Below, piece by piece: positions 23,172-35,345 of a stretch of DNA of 64,000 bases. Every line of letters begins with the position of its first letter. Within the stretch, counting starts at the first letter, position 1. The position numbers were made by a program, and so were the translations under genes. The notes under the pieces are model-generated. The model worked only from the letters and a program-made list of their open reading frames with translations, did not search any database and was not told the origin of the DNA. Origin of the DNA: Nicotiana tabacum (Eukaryota > Streptophyta > Magnoliopsida > Solanales > Solanaceae); contig NC_134087.1 in assembly GCF_000715075.1 (NCBI RefSeq), positions 153,871,436 through 153,935,435 on the forward strand. The letters are read 5' to 3'.

Positions 23172-24470
23172 AGGACTCTGAATTTCTCATGAATCTTCTT
23201 CTGTTGTCCATCCTATTATTGCCGGAACACGAACTAAAATTCTCATAATGCTAACTATTATCAAATCACTCAGTCCCTAATTCATATTTAGTTTATCTTG
23301 TTCACCAGTCCATATAAATTTTTATTACTCTGGGGTCTAACTTTTTCTCTTGGTAATTGCACTAGAGTTGCGAACTTATTTCTCGAAATGAGGATATGAC
23401 TTTATGGCATATATTCTTTTATTGTCTCAAGGCCTGTCATCTTTTGTCTTTTCCTTCACTTGACTGTAAACTCTATAATACTGTCATCATTTTTTTTGAC
23501 CTACCGTTATCATCCGTGTATCACATCTTACTCATAATGCTTCATTAACTCTCTTCTTATCTCCCGCTAATTATCTATGTCTACTGTTTTACTCTGAAAA
23601 CTAGAACAAAACATTCTTTTGCTTTTGGATCCCCTTACTCTATCCCTTAGTTCTTTCAATTGCCTAACATTCTTTCTTTACTGGGGGCGGAAGCCACACT
23701 AAGGTAATATTTATTCCTTCAAGGCCTCTAGTGCTCATATCTAGCTTTAATATTTTAGGGTGCACCATTTAGGTGTCTCACGAGGAGATCTACTAGCACA
23801 CTTGCAATATCCTTCGGAAATGTCAACTAACACAAACAATCCATTCACCATTTTTGTTTACTCTAACCCCAGCCAGGTTCTGGTATTCCGTCCTTTTCTT
23901 AAACTACACCAGTTAGCCCCTATTGGGCATAACTGAGATGAGTACGACCAATTGTACATATCTCTGTTACTGTTGAGGGTAACTCTTAATGCTTATATTT
24001 TTCTGCCGGAACTGTAATACTGATAATCTTCTTTAACTGGGTGCCTCGTACCCTTCTTCACCTTGCTTCTTTTACTTCTTGAAAGCATTTTCTTTTACCA
24101 TAAAGGTGGATAAATATTCTTACCTTAAGGTTCGTTATCAAGAGGCTTACACCTTTCAGAACACCCATGATTTACTAAAGACCTCACATTTACTTATCAT
24201 AAGCAAGATGCAAAATCGAGTTCCTCTAAATCAACAATTCCACAGCTATATCTCTTATCAATCGTCTTTCTGAATATAGGAATCGTATTATTACGAATAG
24301 AAGTTCGGGACTTGAATTCTTATAAGTGAGCTCTACCACACGATCTAGAGTAAGAAGAAAGAGTGACAGTCTTAAATGCCCTTTAGCCTCCTACTTATAA
24401 GTGTGGTGCACGACACACCCATAAACAAGACTCTACTAGACACGACTTGTAAACTCCCTAGGATAGAATT
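23172..24470 (-). other. E2 internal domain, proximal part, non-coding
   Basis: Matches the reverse complement of 30949-32220 in E1. Read on the minus strand it begins after the primer site and runs to the Athila-like insertion. No open frame shows gag motifs. Confidence 0.75.
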
Positions 24471-24482
24471 GCTCTGATACCA
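24471..24482 (-). promoter_or_regulatory. E2 primer-binding site (initiator tRNA-Met type)
   Basis: The minus strand reads TGGTATCAGAGC, four bases after the end of the 5' LTR at 24487. This is the standard tRNA-iMet site of many plant gypsy and copia elements. Confidence 0.9.
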
Positions 24483-24486
24483 CTTT

Positions 24487-26615
24487 TGTCGCGACCCAAA
24501 CTGATGGGCCGCGATGGGCACCCGGTACCTTACTTAACCTAGTACCAACGTAACGTATCTTTCTTATTAATCATATACACGTGACATACGGGCCTAATAG
24601 GCCAACATGATCATTTATAAACTTAAAACATAGGCCGACAAGGCCGTACAATCTTTCACGTACACGACTTATGTCTACAAGCCTCTAAGAGTACATAAAT
24701 ATTATAAAAACCGGGGACAGAGTCCCGCCATACCAAACAATATATGTCTAAATCATACTAACCAAACAAGAAACTCCGAAGCAAATGTCGTGCACCAAAA
24801 TCTTTCGCTGAGCTGATAGCTTACTTGGAGGGCTCTCGACCTGTCTATCAGGACCTGCGGGCATAAAACGCAGCGTCCCCAGGAAAAAAGGACGTTAGTA
24901 CAAAATAATGTACCGAGTATGTGAGGCAATATACTAAAAGCTGAAACTGAACTGAAAATATGACAACTGCAATTAGCTGGAAGTTAAAGATAATCTGAAG
25001 ATATGCTTACCTGCTGATACTGACTCAGCTCTCTCAATATTGTAAGTAAAATAGCTGTCCGGCCCTATAAGGCTCGGTATATATATATATATAACTGCTT
25101 TGCCGTAGTAGGCTCGCTCATAGGCGCTCGGCCATATTAGGCTCTGTATCTCGACCAACTGGGTTCGCTCATAAGCGCTCAGCCACAGTAGGCTCTGTAT
25201 ATAACTGTATATATATAACTGCTCTGCCGTAGTAGGCTCACTCATAGGTGATCGGCCATACTAGGCTCTGTATCTCGACCAACTAGGCTTGCTCATAAGC
25301 GCTCGGCCACAGTAGGCTCGATATATAACTTACCATCTGATCAGAGGTTGTCTAATAGGGGCCTGCCCATCGATTATAGCTCGATGGTAATGAAAATACT
25401 TTTAATACTATATATATGTAAACTTTCTGCTCTCTTGACCGGAAGAAGAAAATACTCAATTAAATATGAAGTCCCAATAAGGAGAATATTGTAACTTACA
25501 AAACTAAGAAAATATACGTAATTTGCGAGATTAGCCAAATATACATAAATTCCGGGATACGAATTTTTCTTTATGGCTCATAAACAAAATCATGTAATGA
25601 CAAGATCATGCCAAAAGAAAGAAGGGAGGGCCTTAACATACCTGAAGTAGGGAAAAAATCCGTACAATATTCTTGAAAAAGGTTGCACCGTACTCCTTTA
25701 AAACCGTAAAATTTTACATTGCTAAGGTGCTAATAATTCTTGCTGGAATTGATTTGGTCGCAAGAAATCTTATTGGAATTCCTAACGTTCTGATTATACC
25801 TGAAGTGGCAATTTGTTGTGAAACCAGACCAAGAGACAAACTGGTGTTTTAAGTCCAATAAATCAAGAATGTAGTAGTTTGAAAGAACATACAAGTTTAT
25901 TTCTTTGTAAATCAAGCTTCCATCGTAAATTATATTGGTGTCCAACTATTATAATCAAGCTTCCACCTTTGAAAGACAAACTGTCATGAATTATATTGGT
26001 TTGACTTTATTAAACGAATAAAGAGATTTTACCAACTATTATAAATGAGGTGTCCTTTATTTAATAACTTGGTTGCCACCTAACTAAGAAGACTAAGGAG
26101 TCATTATTTGGAAAGTGGCATTGCTGCCACGTCTTTTTTTTTTTATGGTGATAATTATTAAGTTTTTATCCGCTTATTAGTTAATTGGGTAATATTCTGT
26201 TACTCGGTAGTTAATCAATTACCCGCATAATTTAAAAATTACCACAAATTACTTAAAATTCTATTTATATTTTAAAATACTTCATATATACTTTATATAT
26301 TATACTACCATGGTCACATGACACCTTGCATGGTACTAGTTCATAATTATCGGATATTATCGCTCGATCCGTATTTTATTCCAAAATGCCAAACTTGGAC
26401 AAAATTCATTTTCTTTGACTTGCTCCCCCTTTCACCTTCATGAATTTACTAATCGCTTGTGAATTGCATAATCCTTATAATCTCCAAATAATTTTTTACT
26501 TGGACTGATGTCAATTTCCTTATGACAAATTTAACGTACAATACTTCAGGGTGCAACATCGTCGTAACTTAATACTGCGAAGAGTAACATCACCGTAATA
26601 CTGCGGGGCGTAACA
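24487..26615 (-). repeat. E2 5' LTR
   Basis: 2129 bp, starting TGTTACGCCCCGCAG and ending GGGTCGCGACA on the minus strand. It contains the GCTCGCTCATAAGCGC minisatellite at about 25070-25325. Confidence 0.9.
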
Positions 26616-26620
26616 CTTTT
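26616..26620. repeat. Target-site duplication of element E2 (right copy)
   Basis: CTTTT, identical to 6322-6326. Confidence 0.92.
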
Positions 26621-27332
26621 TTAGTGCAATTTTGCCCCATGAAGGAGGGCAAATGTTTCCATGTAAAATATTAGTAGCATGCTGGATTCTCATATTGAAC
26701 CCCATAATCCATTGACCACTACTATCCTTGAACACTCCTTCTAGTCCTCCTACCCCTGGGTTGCCCGCGCATGAGCCATCAATATTGAGTTTATAGTGGT
26801 TTACAGCAGGTGGCTTTCATTTTATGAGGATGATTCTCTTGGTTAGTTTACTACTTAGGTTATTAGCCAGAAATATAAATTCGAGAGTTTTATTGATAGG
26901 TTGGCTAATGGTGGGAGGAAGCTTGTTCCCTTGGAAGATTTTCCCATTCCTAAAGCTCCAAATATACCCGAGTAGGAAGGGGAGGAAGTCAGTCCACATG
27001 ATAAGGTTGTTGAAGGGTTTCCTTGAAGCAAGATGTTTTTTAACCAATTGAACATGGCGTCTTCATCATTAGAGTCTAGGGGATAGTTGTGTGCAGTCTT
27101 AGTTTGCTCCCATATAGACCTAGATTAGGGAAATTTGAAGAAAATATGTTTTATGTTCTCATTCTCCATGTTACATATGCTACATGTGTCATTGGGGCAG
27201 ATCCCTCTTTTCCGAGCATGTATTTGGTGGGCAGTCTATTTCTGTTAACGATCCATATGAAGTATTTTAATTTGGTAAGGGTTTTTATTTTCCATATCCA
27301 AGAGAAATCTAGTTCGTTAGTATCATTATAAC
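26621..27332 (-). mobile_element. LINE, 5' part: zinc-binding RT-associated domain and start of RNase H
   Basis: On the minus strand from 27332 the sequence encodes the zf-RVT region that follows LINE reverse transcriptases (FSWIWKIKTLTKLKYFIWIV, then NRLPTKYML). Next comes a linker with LIMWTDFLPFLLGYIWSFRN, and then the start of an RNase H domain with LNIDGSCAGNPG. The first catalytic Asp of that domain is present. Several frame changes occur. The domain resumes at 6326 on the other side of E2. The element is 5'-truncated at the target duplication, as most LINE copies are; the reverse transcriptase itself is absent. LINE sequence totals about 1.08 kb. Confidence 0.88.
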
Positions 27333-27345
27333 CTCTCACAAGCTT
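27333..27345. repeat. Target-site duplication of the LINE (right copy)
   Basis: ctctcacaagctt, identical to 5946-5958. Before the LINE arrived, 5945 and 27346 were therefore separated by one copy of this 13-mer. Confidence 0.9.
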
Positions 27346-28336
27346 GCTTTAGTATCCTTTTAAATATTTTTATTTTTATTTTCGTTGCTATTTAATTTGA
27401 TTATGTGATCATATGAAAGTTGTAGATTATTAGTTGCCTGATTATATATTTTATGTTCTATCCTTCAACACTATTTAGTTTTTTTAAGGTCTTGTTCTTC
27501 CTGAAACTGAAAAGGAAACATGATAACTTGTGAAACTAAAGTTATAATATTATTAAAATTCAATAAATTTTAAGTTGAATTATTGACTTATGATTTAGGA
27601 TATTTATGAGACCTTCTTTATTTATTGAGTTATTATAAACGATTAACATATATGCTCATCTTCGGGAACTTATACTTTTATTTTATTAGTTAAACATAAA
27701 ATTTGAATAAATTAGTACTCATTGAGATAAATACACGCTCATCGTGCGTACCTTGAGACTAGTAACAATAAATCTAGTTGAAATTCATAACCTAAAAATA
27801 ACAGTAATACTAATAATATTAATCAAAAACTAATATACTCAATTGCAAATCAGGATTAAATGTTGTCAATAAAGGTAGGCTTAACTAAAAAGAAATAACC
27901 CATAATGCACGCAAACTGTTACGCGGTGCCTTCCTGAGATTCCTTGGAAGGGCGACGTAAGGCGAAGCAACAAATGTCCGTGTAGTTACTATCCGCCAAT
28001 TGGGGTCCCCTCCGTATGTTAGACGAGATTGTCACTGACATACGGAAAAACCAATGTCAAGAGTTATTGAGAGAACATAAAAAAAGAATTGAGAATGAAA
28101 GAAAGCTTGATTGCATTAATGAAAGCTATTACAGAAAAACAACATGGTGTCGAGGGGGGAGAGACACCAGTACAGAGAATTGTTTGCTTGCTAGAAAGTT
28201 TGATTTCTTGATCCCCATAATAGTGCTTAAAAAAATAAACCAAAGTTACAAGACTTGACCTAACTAAGCTAAAGAGACATAATGGAAATACATGAATAAA
28301 ACTACTCTATATCTACAATGAAAAGGACTTAGCTTC
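27346..28336. other. Intergenic DNA, no recognised gene
   Basis: AT-rich to about 27900, then more mixed. An 80-codon plus-strand frame (28016-28258) is rich in charged residues but matches nothing I know. CCGTATGT at 28011-28018 and ACATACGG at 28038-28045 form a short inverted repeat. No promoter or RNA gene is seen. Confidence 0.4.
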
Positions 28337-28585
28337 CTACAAGGTAGAAGCATGTCTGTTGGCAGCAACCTTATCTTTAGCATCAGAGTTTCCGCACCCG
28401 GCACTATCTACGCGCGCGGTGCTGTTGACATCTGCCTGCGGTTGCGCACTGGTGAGGGCTATTGGTGGGGTGACATAGGCATAAGCGCACTTGTCACTTG
28501 GTGCCGCCAAGACCAAGGGGTCATCCATGGCACTAGGCGTTGGGAGGCTTGCCAAGATGCCATCTTGTGGTGCCGCCAAGACCAA
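28337..28585 (-). other. Unrecognised 82-codon open frame, Ala/Pro-rich
   Basis: This frame is unusually GC-rich for its surroundings. It contains a direct repeat: LVLAAP occurs within it, and the DNA run gtgccgccaagaccaagggg occurs at 28501-28520 and again at 28570-28589. The protein is rich in Ala, Pro and Asp. It could be part of a retroelement gag leader or of a host exon; I cannot tell. It lies just outside the inferred end of the D LTR. Confidence 0.3.
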
Positions 28586-28600
28586 GGGGCCGTCTTGTGG

Positions 28601-29125
28601 TGTTGTTTATTTTAGGATTATGTTATCTAACTAAGTTTACTGTTATTTTTTGTGCTATCTGTTTAACCAAAAAATAATTTTTTATTTAAATTAGTTAAAT
28701 AAATATTTTGAATTACTAACAACCGATTTAGTTCATTTTTCTAAATATGAATGGTAATAAAAAAGAACAGATATAAAAAGGAACAAAAATGAAAGATGAA
28801 AAGTAATAGAACTCTTATTGACGAGTGCATGTTTTCTTCTATATGAACTCAAAGATGTTTTTCTAACCTTAAAGAGCTTAAATTGAACAATATAATTGAC
28901 AGAGAATAATTGAGTATTTTCTGATGGGGATATAAGATATGAAATGGGGTTTAAATAGTACTCTTATTTGTAACTTTTTATCTTATTTAGCTTCTGCCCG
29001 TTACTGTCATTTATTGTATTAATTGCCTGTTACATGATTGATTTGTAACGGTTGAAGCAATGATGGCAAATCCCGTGTAATAAGGAATTGTGTTATTCTT
29101 TCCATATTTGTAGCTATTAATGACC
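28601..29125 (-). mobile_element. Inferred distal part of the element D 3' LTR, displaced by inversion
   Basis: Undoing the inversion shown by the E1 target duplications joins 48447 on the minus strand to 29120 going left. Together with 48292-48452 this makes a candidate LTR of about 0.68 kb. On the minus strand it ends ...AAACAACA at 28601, with a TG-like start at 48292 mutated to TA. No second copy is in the window, so the outer boundary is an inference. Confidence 0.4.
29121..29125 (+). repeat. Target-site duplication of element E1 (first copy)
   Basis: TGACC directly precedes the TG of the E1 5' LTR. The second copy is GGTCA at 48448-48452, its reverse complement, beside the outer end of the E1 3' LTR. 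Confidence 0.92.
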
Positions 29126-32100
29126 TGTTATGCCCCGCAGTATTACGTTGATGTTATGCTCTACAGTAATATATATTGTGGTGATGTTACGCTTCGCAGT
29201 ATTAAGTTACGACGATGTTGCACCCTGAAGTACTATACATTGAATTTGTCATAAGGTAATTGACATCAGTCCAAGTAAAAGATTATTTGGAGATCATAAG
29301 GATTATGCTATTTCACAAGTGATTAGTAAATTCATGCAGGTGAAAAGGGGAGCAAGTCAAAGAAAATAACTTTTGTCCAAATTTGGCATTTTAGGGTAAA
29401 ATACGGCCCGAGCTAAAATATCCAGTATTTATGGACTAGTACCATGCAAGGTACCATATGACCACGGTAGTATAACATAAAGTATATATGAAGTATTTTA
29501 GTAATAAATAGAATTTTAAATAATTTGGAGTAATTTATAAATTATATGGGTAATTGATTAATTACCGGGTAACAGAAAATTACCCAATTAACTAATAAAT
29601 GGATAAAAAAATTAATAAATTATCCCACCCCAACCCACGTGGCAAGAAGCCACAAAGATTTGAAATGACTAAGTAGTTATTTGGCCAGATGGCTAATCTA
29701 GTCATAACTTAAGTCTTTTATATCTTATCCATAGCATTATAAAGAATGCCTTGTACAAAGGCTTCAAAAATCCAATTCAGCCGTTGGCTTATAAGCCAAG
29801 AACGTGAGACAGAAGCAAAAATTCGTTCAGTTTAAAGAAAATCCAAGCCAAAGTTTCGTTCTAATTTCAGAAGCACAAGCTTCATTTTCTCGTTCCAATA
29901 TATTTTACGGAAGCTGAAGCTTCACTTCGATCAAATAATTCAAGGAGCATGTATGTTACGACTAAATTTTTCCTTCATTTTTGCATGATATCGTAATTAC
30001 ACAAGTTTGATAACAAGGTATAGAGAAAATTCGTATCCCGAAATTTACGTATATTTTGTTAGTCTCGCAAATTACATATATTTTCCTAGTTTTGTAAGTT
30101 ACCATATTCTTCTTATCGGTACTACGTATTCAGTTGAGTATTTCTTTTTTTTTTTCGGTCAAAAGAGCAAAGAGTTTACATATATATAGTATTAAAAGTA
30201 TTTTCAATACCATCGAGCTATAATCGATGGGCAGGCCTCTATTGGGCAACCTCTGATCAGATGGTAAGTTATATACCGAGCCTACTATGGCCGAGCGCCT
30301 ATGAGCGAGCCTACTACGGCAGAGCAGTTATATATATAACGAGCCTTATAGGGTCGGACAACTATTTTACTTACTATATTGAGAGAGTTGAGTCAGTATC
30401 AGCAGGTAAACATATCTTTAGATTATCCTTGACTTCCAGCTACTTGCAGTTATTATATTATCAGTTCAGTTCCAGCTTTCAGTATATTGCCTTACATACT
30501 CGGTACATTATTTCGTACTGACATCCATTTTGCCTGGGGACGCTGCGTTTCATGCCCGCAGGTCCAAACAGACAGGTCGAGAGCCCTCCAAGTAGGCTAT
30601 CAGCTCAGCAGAAGATGTTGGTGCGCTCCATTTGCTTCGGAGTTGCGTGTTTAGTTAGTATGATTTAGACATGTATTTCTTGGTATGGCGGGATTTTGTC
30701 CCAACCTTTATGACATTTATGTACTATGAGAGGCTTGTAGACATATTTCGTGTACGTGAAAGATTGTACGGCCTTGTCGGCTTATGTTTTGAATTTATAA
30801 ATGATCATGTTGGCCTATTAGGCCCGTATGTCACGTGTATATGATGATGTAATAAGGCAGATACATTACGTTGGTACTCGGTTGAGTAAAGTACCGGGTG
30901 CCCATCACGGCCCATCGATTTGGGTCGTGACAAAAGTGGTATCAGAGCAGTTTTGTCCTACGGAATCTACAAGCCGTGTCTAGTAGAGTCTTGTTTATGG
31001 GTGTGTCGTGCACCACACTTATAAGCTGGAGGCTACAGGGCATTTAAGACTGTCACACTTTCTTCTTACTCTAGATCATGTGGTAGAGCTCACTTATAAG
31101 AATTCAAGTCCCGAACTTCTATTTTTATTCGTAATAAGACAATGCCTACGTTCAGAAAGATGATCGATAAGAGATTTAGCTATGGAAGTGTTGAATTAGA
31201 GGAACTCGACTTTGTATCATGCTTATGATAAGTAAATGTGAGATCTTCAGCAGATCATGTGCGTACTGAAAGATGTCAGCCTCTTGATAAGAAGCCTTAA
31301 GGCAAGAATGCTTATCCACCTTTATGATGAAAGAGAATGAGAGATTAAGAAGATAAATACAAGTTTCAACAAGCAAACGAAGCAAGATAAAGAATGGTAC
31401 GAGGCATTCAGTTAACAAAGGTTAACAATGTTTATAATTTAGGCAAAGACACATAAGCGTTTTGAGTTATATTCAATAGTAACAGAGGTGTATACAATTG
31501 GTCGCACCCATTCCAGATATGCCCTATGAGGGTTAATAGAAGTAGTATAAGAAGATATGATGGATGAATTATTTTTTTTAGTTGACATTTCCAAATGATA
31601 TTGCAAATGTGCTAGTAGATCTCCTCGTGAGACACCTAGATGGTGCACCCTAAAATATTAAAGCTAGATATGAGCACCGGAGGCCTTCAAGGAATAAATA
31701 TTACCTTAGTATGGCTCCCGCCCCAAGTAAAGAAAGAATGTTAGGAAATTGAAAGAGCCAAGGTATGGAGCAAGGGGAGCCAAAAGCAAGAGAATGTTTT
31801 GTTCGAGTTTTTAGAATAAAGCAATAGACATAGATAATTAGCGGGAGATAAGAAGAGAGTTAATGAAACATTATGAGTAAGATGTGGTACATGGATGACA
31901 AAGGTAGATCAAAATATGACAATATTACGAAATCTATAGTCAAGTGAAGGAAGAGACGAGGGGTGACACACCTTAGGACAACAAAAGAGTATAGGCAATA
32001 CAGTCATGTCCTCATTTCGAGAAATTATCCGCAACTCTAGCATGATTACCAAGAGGAAAAATTAGACCCCAGAGTAATAGAAATCAGTATGGACTGGTGA

Positions 32101-32324
32101 ATAAGATAAACTAAATATGAATTAGGGACTGAGTGATTTGGTAATAGTCAGCATCATGAGAATTTTAGATTACATTCTGACAATAATAGGACAGATAACA
32201 GAAGAAGGTTCATGAGAAATTCAGAGAATAGTCATTCAGGAAGACGCTTCCCTAAAGCAAGCAATGTTAACAAAGTTAAGCTTAAGGGACCGTATGTACC
32301 AATTACATTAAGTGTCACCCTCGT
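29126..32324 (+). mobile_element. E1, 5' half: LTR, primer site and proximal internal domain
   Basis: The 5' LTR is 29126-30932 (1807 bp, TGTTATGCCCCGCAG...GGGTCGTGACA), the primer site TGGTATCAGAGC is 30937-30948, and the internal domain continues to 32324, where element C interrupts it. The internal part matches E2 at 24470-23172 and 10862-10775 in reverse complement. No protein-coding motif is seen. The other half of the same insertion is at 48453-53303 on the opposite strand. Confidence 0.9.
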
Positions 32325-34819
32325 TGTCATGACCCAAAATCTAACTAGTCGTGATGGCACCTAACCCATCCCGCTAGGTAAGCCAACTCATCAAGTCCAA
32401 TACAATATAATTTACTGAGAAAAAATAAATGATCTCTTATACACCTCCCCAGGACTGGTAGTACAAATCATGAGCTTCTAAGAATAGAGTTTACAAAGCT
32501 TATATAAAATAAAAAAATACATCATCTGTTTGACAAATACATAAAAGAGTTTAAAATTCTAAGTCTACCATGAACAAGAGGCAGCTACAACAGGGACGCC
32601 GGTACATTTTCCAAGTCAGCTCCCATCGAACACAGCAACGTTGACATCCGAAATCTGCATGCAATGTGCAGGAAGTGTAGTATGAGTAGAACCGATCCCA
32701 AGTACTCAAAAAGTAACAAACCTAAACTTAGGTTGAAAGTAGTGACGAGCTTGTACCAAGGTTAGGGTCCATACCCACATCCAGTAATACTTCACAACAA
32801 TATTCATAAGCAGCACAAAGAATAAATTAATAATAAAATGCTCAGCTCGTTCATAGTTTAGGAAAAATAAGCATTTTCTTTTTCAAGTATAACAGTAAAA
32901 CTCAATTCTTTTCACTGAAATCACCAAAATATGAGTAAGTCTGAAAACTGTTATTTTTCCATAACATTTTCTTTCAAAATACGAGATTTCATTTTTCAAA
33001 TGGCATGAGAAAAGTACATCTCTATGCCTATATTTCAATGTGCATGCCAATGCAATGCAAAATAGTGACCAAAACCATATGCATACTCTCAGAGTATCAA
33101 TTCACTTTGTCCTCCCTGTCACTCAATCCTCTTAGTCACTCAGTCCTCCCAATCACTCAATCCTCCCAAGTCACTCGACACTCGCACTCGCACTCGGTAG
33201 GTACCTGCGCTCACTGGGGGTGTATAGAGACTCCGGAGGGGCTCCTTCAGCCCAAGCGATATAACAAGCCATATCGTGGCATAAATCAATCAGGCCCTCG
33301 GACTCACTCAATCATAATCAGTAACAACATGCTGCGGCGTGCAACCCGATCTCATAATCATCCTCATAATTAGGCCCTCGGCCTCACTCAGTCATCAATC
33401 TCTCCAGTCTCTCGGGCTCAAAATATCATGAAAATCAGCCCAAAAATAATAATATGATGTATCAATAATTAGCAACAGAGATTGAGATATGATATGAATA
33501 AATGAATATGTCTGAGTATGAAATATCAATGAAATCAGTGAGATGACAGCAAGAAACGACCACTATGGGTCCCAACAATATCGGCATAAAGCCTAAACAT
33601 GATATCTAGCATGATATACAACTCAATTTACTTATCACATGGTGAAAACACAGATATCAACAAAGTAGGACCACTACAGAGAGTCCTGGAAACAACAGAA
33701 TCACTATTCATAGGGTGCACGCCCACACGCCCATCACCTAGCATGTGCGTCACCTCAACATCAATCACATAATACATAATTCGGGGTTTCATACCCTCAA
33801 CACTAAGTTTAAAAGAGTTACTTATCTTAAATAAGCCGAATCCAATGTTGAGCAAGCTAAACAATGCTCCAGAAATTCCATTATGTGCGTATCAACTTCC
33901 GAACAGCTCGAATCTAATCATAATTAATTCGATTCAGTCAACACAAATTATAGGAATTAATTCCATATGAAAATACTAATTTTCCAACAAAAATCCGAAA
34001 TTAACTCAAAAATCGCCTGTGGGGCCCACGTCTCGGAATCCGACGAAAGTTACAAAATATGAACGCCCATTCAACCACGAGTCCAACCATACCAAAATTA
34101 CTAAATTCCAACAACAAATCGACCTCCAAATCTTAAATCTAATGTATAGAGATTTTCTACCATTTTCAACCCAATTTACTATTTCATGATAAAAACAACA
34201 ATAGATTCATGTATATTAACCAAAATCGAGTTAGAATCACTTACCCCAATCCATATGGTGAAAATTGCCTCAAAAATTGCTTCAATCTGAGCTCCATAGC
34301 TCCAACTGTGTTAAAAATGGCTGAAACTCGCGTTTTGTAATCTGTCCAGGTAAGTCACAAGTGTCGAATACGACTTATAAATCGCATTTGGTAACATCGT
34401 TTTGCCTCTGCCCCAGACCACAGCATTACCCGCCTTCAGTAAATCAATCATAAAGTTTTGTACAAATATCCAAATGATGAACGGTTTGAAGCGTTAGAAA
34501 CTAGACTCAAAGACCTTTAATTTGATAGGTTGTGCATCACATAACACCTTATATATATGTAGATATGCTCGTCCAAAGTGTGATCTTGTGCGTGCTCATT
34601 TAGAATTTTAGTCTATCTTGAAATTTTCCAACTTGGCTTGGACTTAGGCCTCTTCTTAGACCCCAAATCACTTATAATATGCCTCGTACACTTATTATCA
34701 TATCCAATTGATATCCATCATATTAATAGTCCTCGTTCGCAGACAAAATAATATAATTAGCGCACGTCAACTTTCTTAATAGCGCTTAAGTACTTCAATT
34801 TTTTTTCCGGTATGTTACA
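32325..34819 (-). repeat. Element C 3' LTR
   Basis: On the minus strand it starts TGTAACATACCGG at 34819 and ends GGTCATGACA at 32325, 2495 bp. It is a close reverse-complement match of the LTR at 53304-55790. Upstream on the minus strand is a purine-rich run, AGTGGGGGAGAA, the polypurine tract. It is inserted in E1 internal sequence. Confidence 0.92.
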
Positions 34820-35115
34820 TTCTCCCCCACTTAGAAATATTCGTCCTCGAATAAGAAGTAGAGTCCACTTCCAAACTCATAACATAATTTAACCCTTTTC
34901 CCGTACACCTCCAACTCCCAAATTTTTACTAAGTCCCAAATTTTCCAAAAATTTCGGCAGAGTCTCCTTTGTAATTGGGCCTATCCACCTGTCAAAGAAT
35001 CACCAAAACCATCCTAACAACACATCCACAACTCAACAAAGCATCACAATGTATATCAACAACATTAATCTCAATATTACATGTATTATATTATCAAAAC
35101 TGATACATGGACATG
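34820..35115 (-). mobile_element. Element C, 3' end of the internal domain
   Basis: The minus strand carries TTATTCGAGGACGAATATTT and the polypurine tract directly before the LTR, a familiar end of plant gypsy internal regions. No coding motif is seen in these 300 bp. The segment stops near 35115, at the inversion breakpoint with element B. Confidence 0.7.
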
Positions 35116-35122
35116 AGTTGCA

Positions 35123-35345
35123 CCTATTTAAGCATGCGGGGTGTTCTAGCTTACCTCATGCCTTACATTAAACCATGTATTATCTTATTTCGTGTTTTTC
35201 CTTATTAGGTACCGTTACTTGATACCTGTTTTTCATGAGACATATATGCCTTCACTTGTTAGTTGTCTTTATTTATTACATGTTTCTATTTGCTATATGT
35301 TTTGATTCAATGTATGCCTCCACTTGTCACATGTTATTTTCTATC
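35123..35345 (+). repeat. Inverted fragment of the B LTR at the inversion breakpoint
   Basis: This 0.22 kb matches the reverse complement of about 41527-41735 in the B 5' LTR (shared runs such as tgccttcacttgtta). From about 35346 rightward the LTR resumes in its proper orientation. About 80 bp of LTR that should lie between are missing. Confidence 0.8.

Larger units (their letters stand above)
6327..26615 (-). mobile_element. E2: gypsy-type LTR retrotransposon with no recognisable genes, holding a nested Athila-like element
   Basis: This is a minus-strand element: 5' LTR 24487-26615, primer site 24471-24482, internal domain 24470-23172 and 10862-8314, 3' LTR 8313-6327. The nested Athila-like element occupies 10863-23171. 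Its ends are TG...CA and it is bracketed by perfect CTTTT duplications. Without the insertion the internal domain is about 3.9 kb, and I find no gag or pol motif in it on either strand, so it probably moved with proteins from another element (LARD-like; inference). It is a sister of E1 (29126-32324 plus 48453-53303), which confirms its boundaries. Relative to E1 it lacks about 0.63 kb near 8313, which removed the beginning of the 3' LTR and the polypurine tract. Confidence 0.88.
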
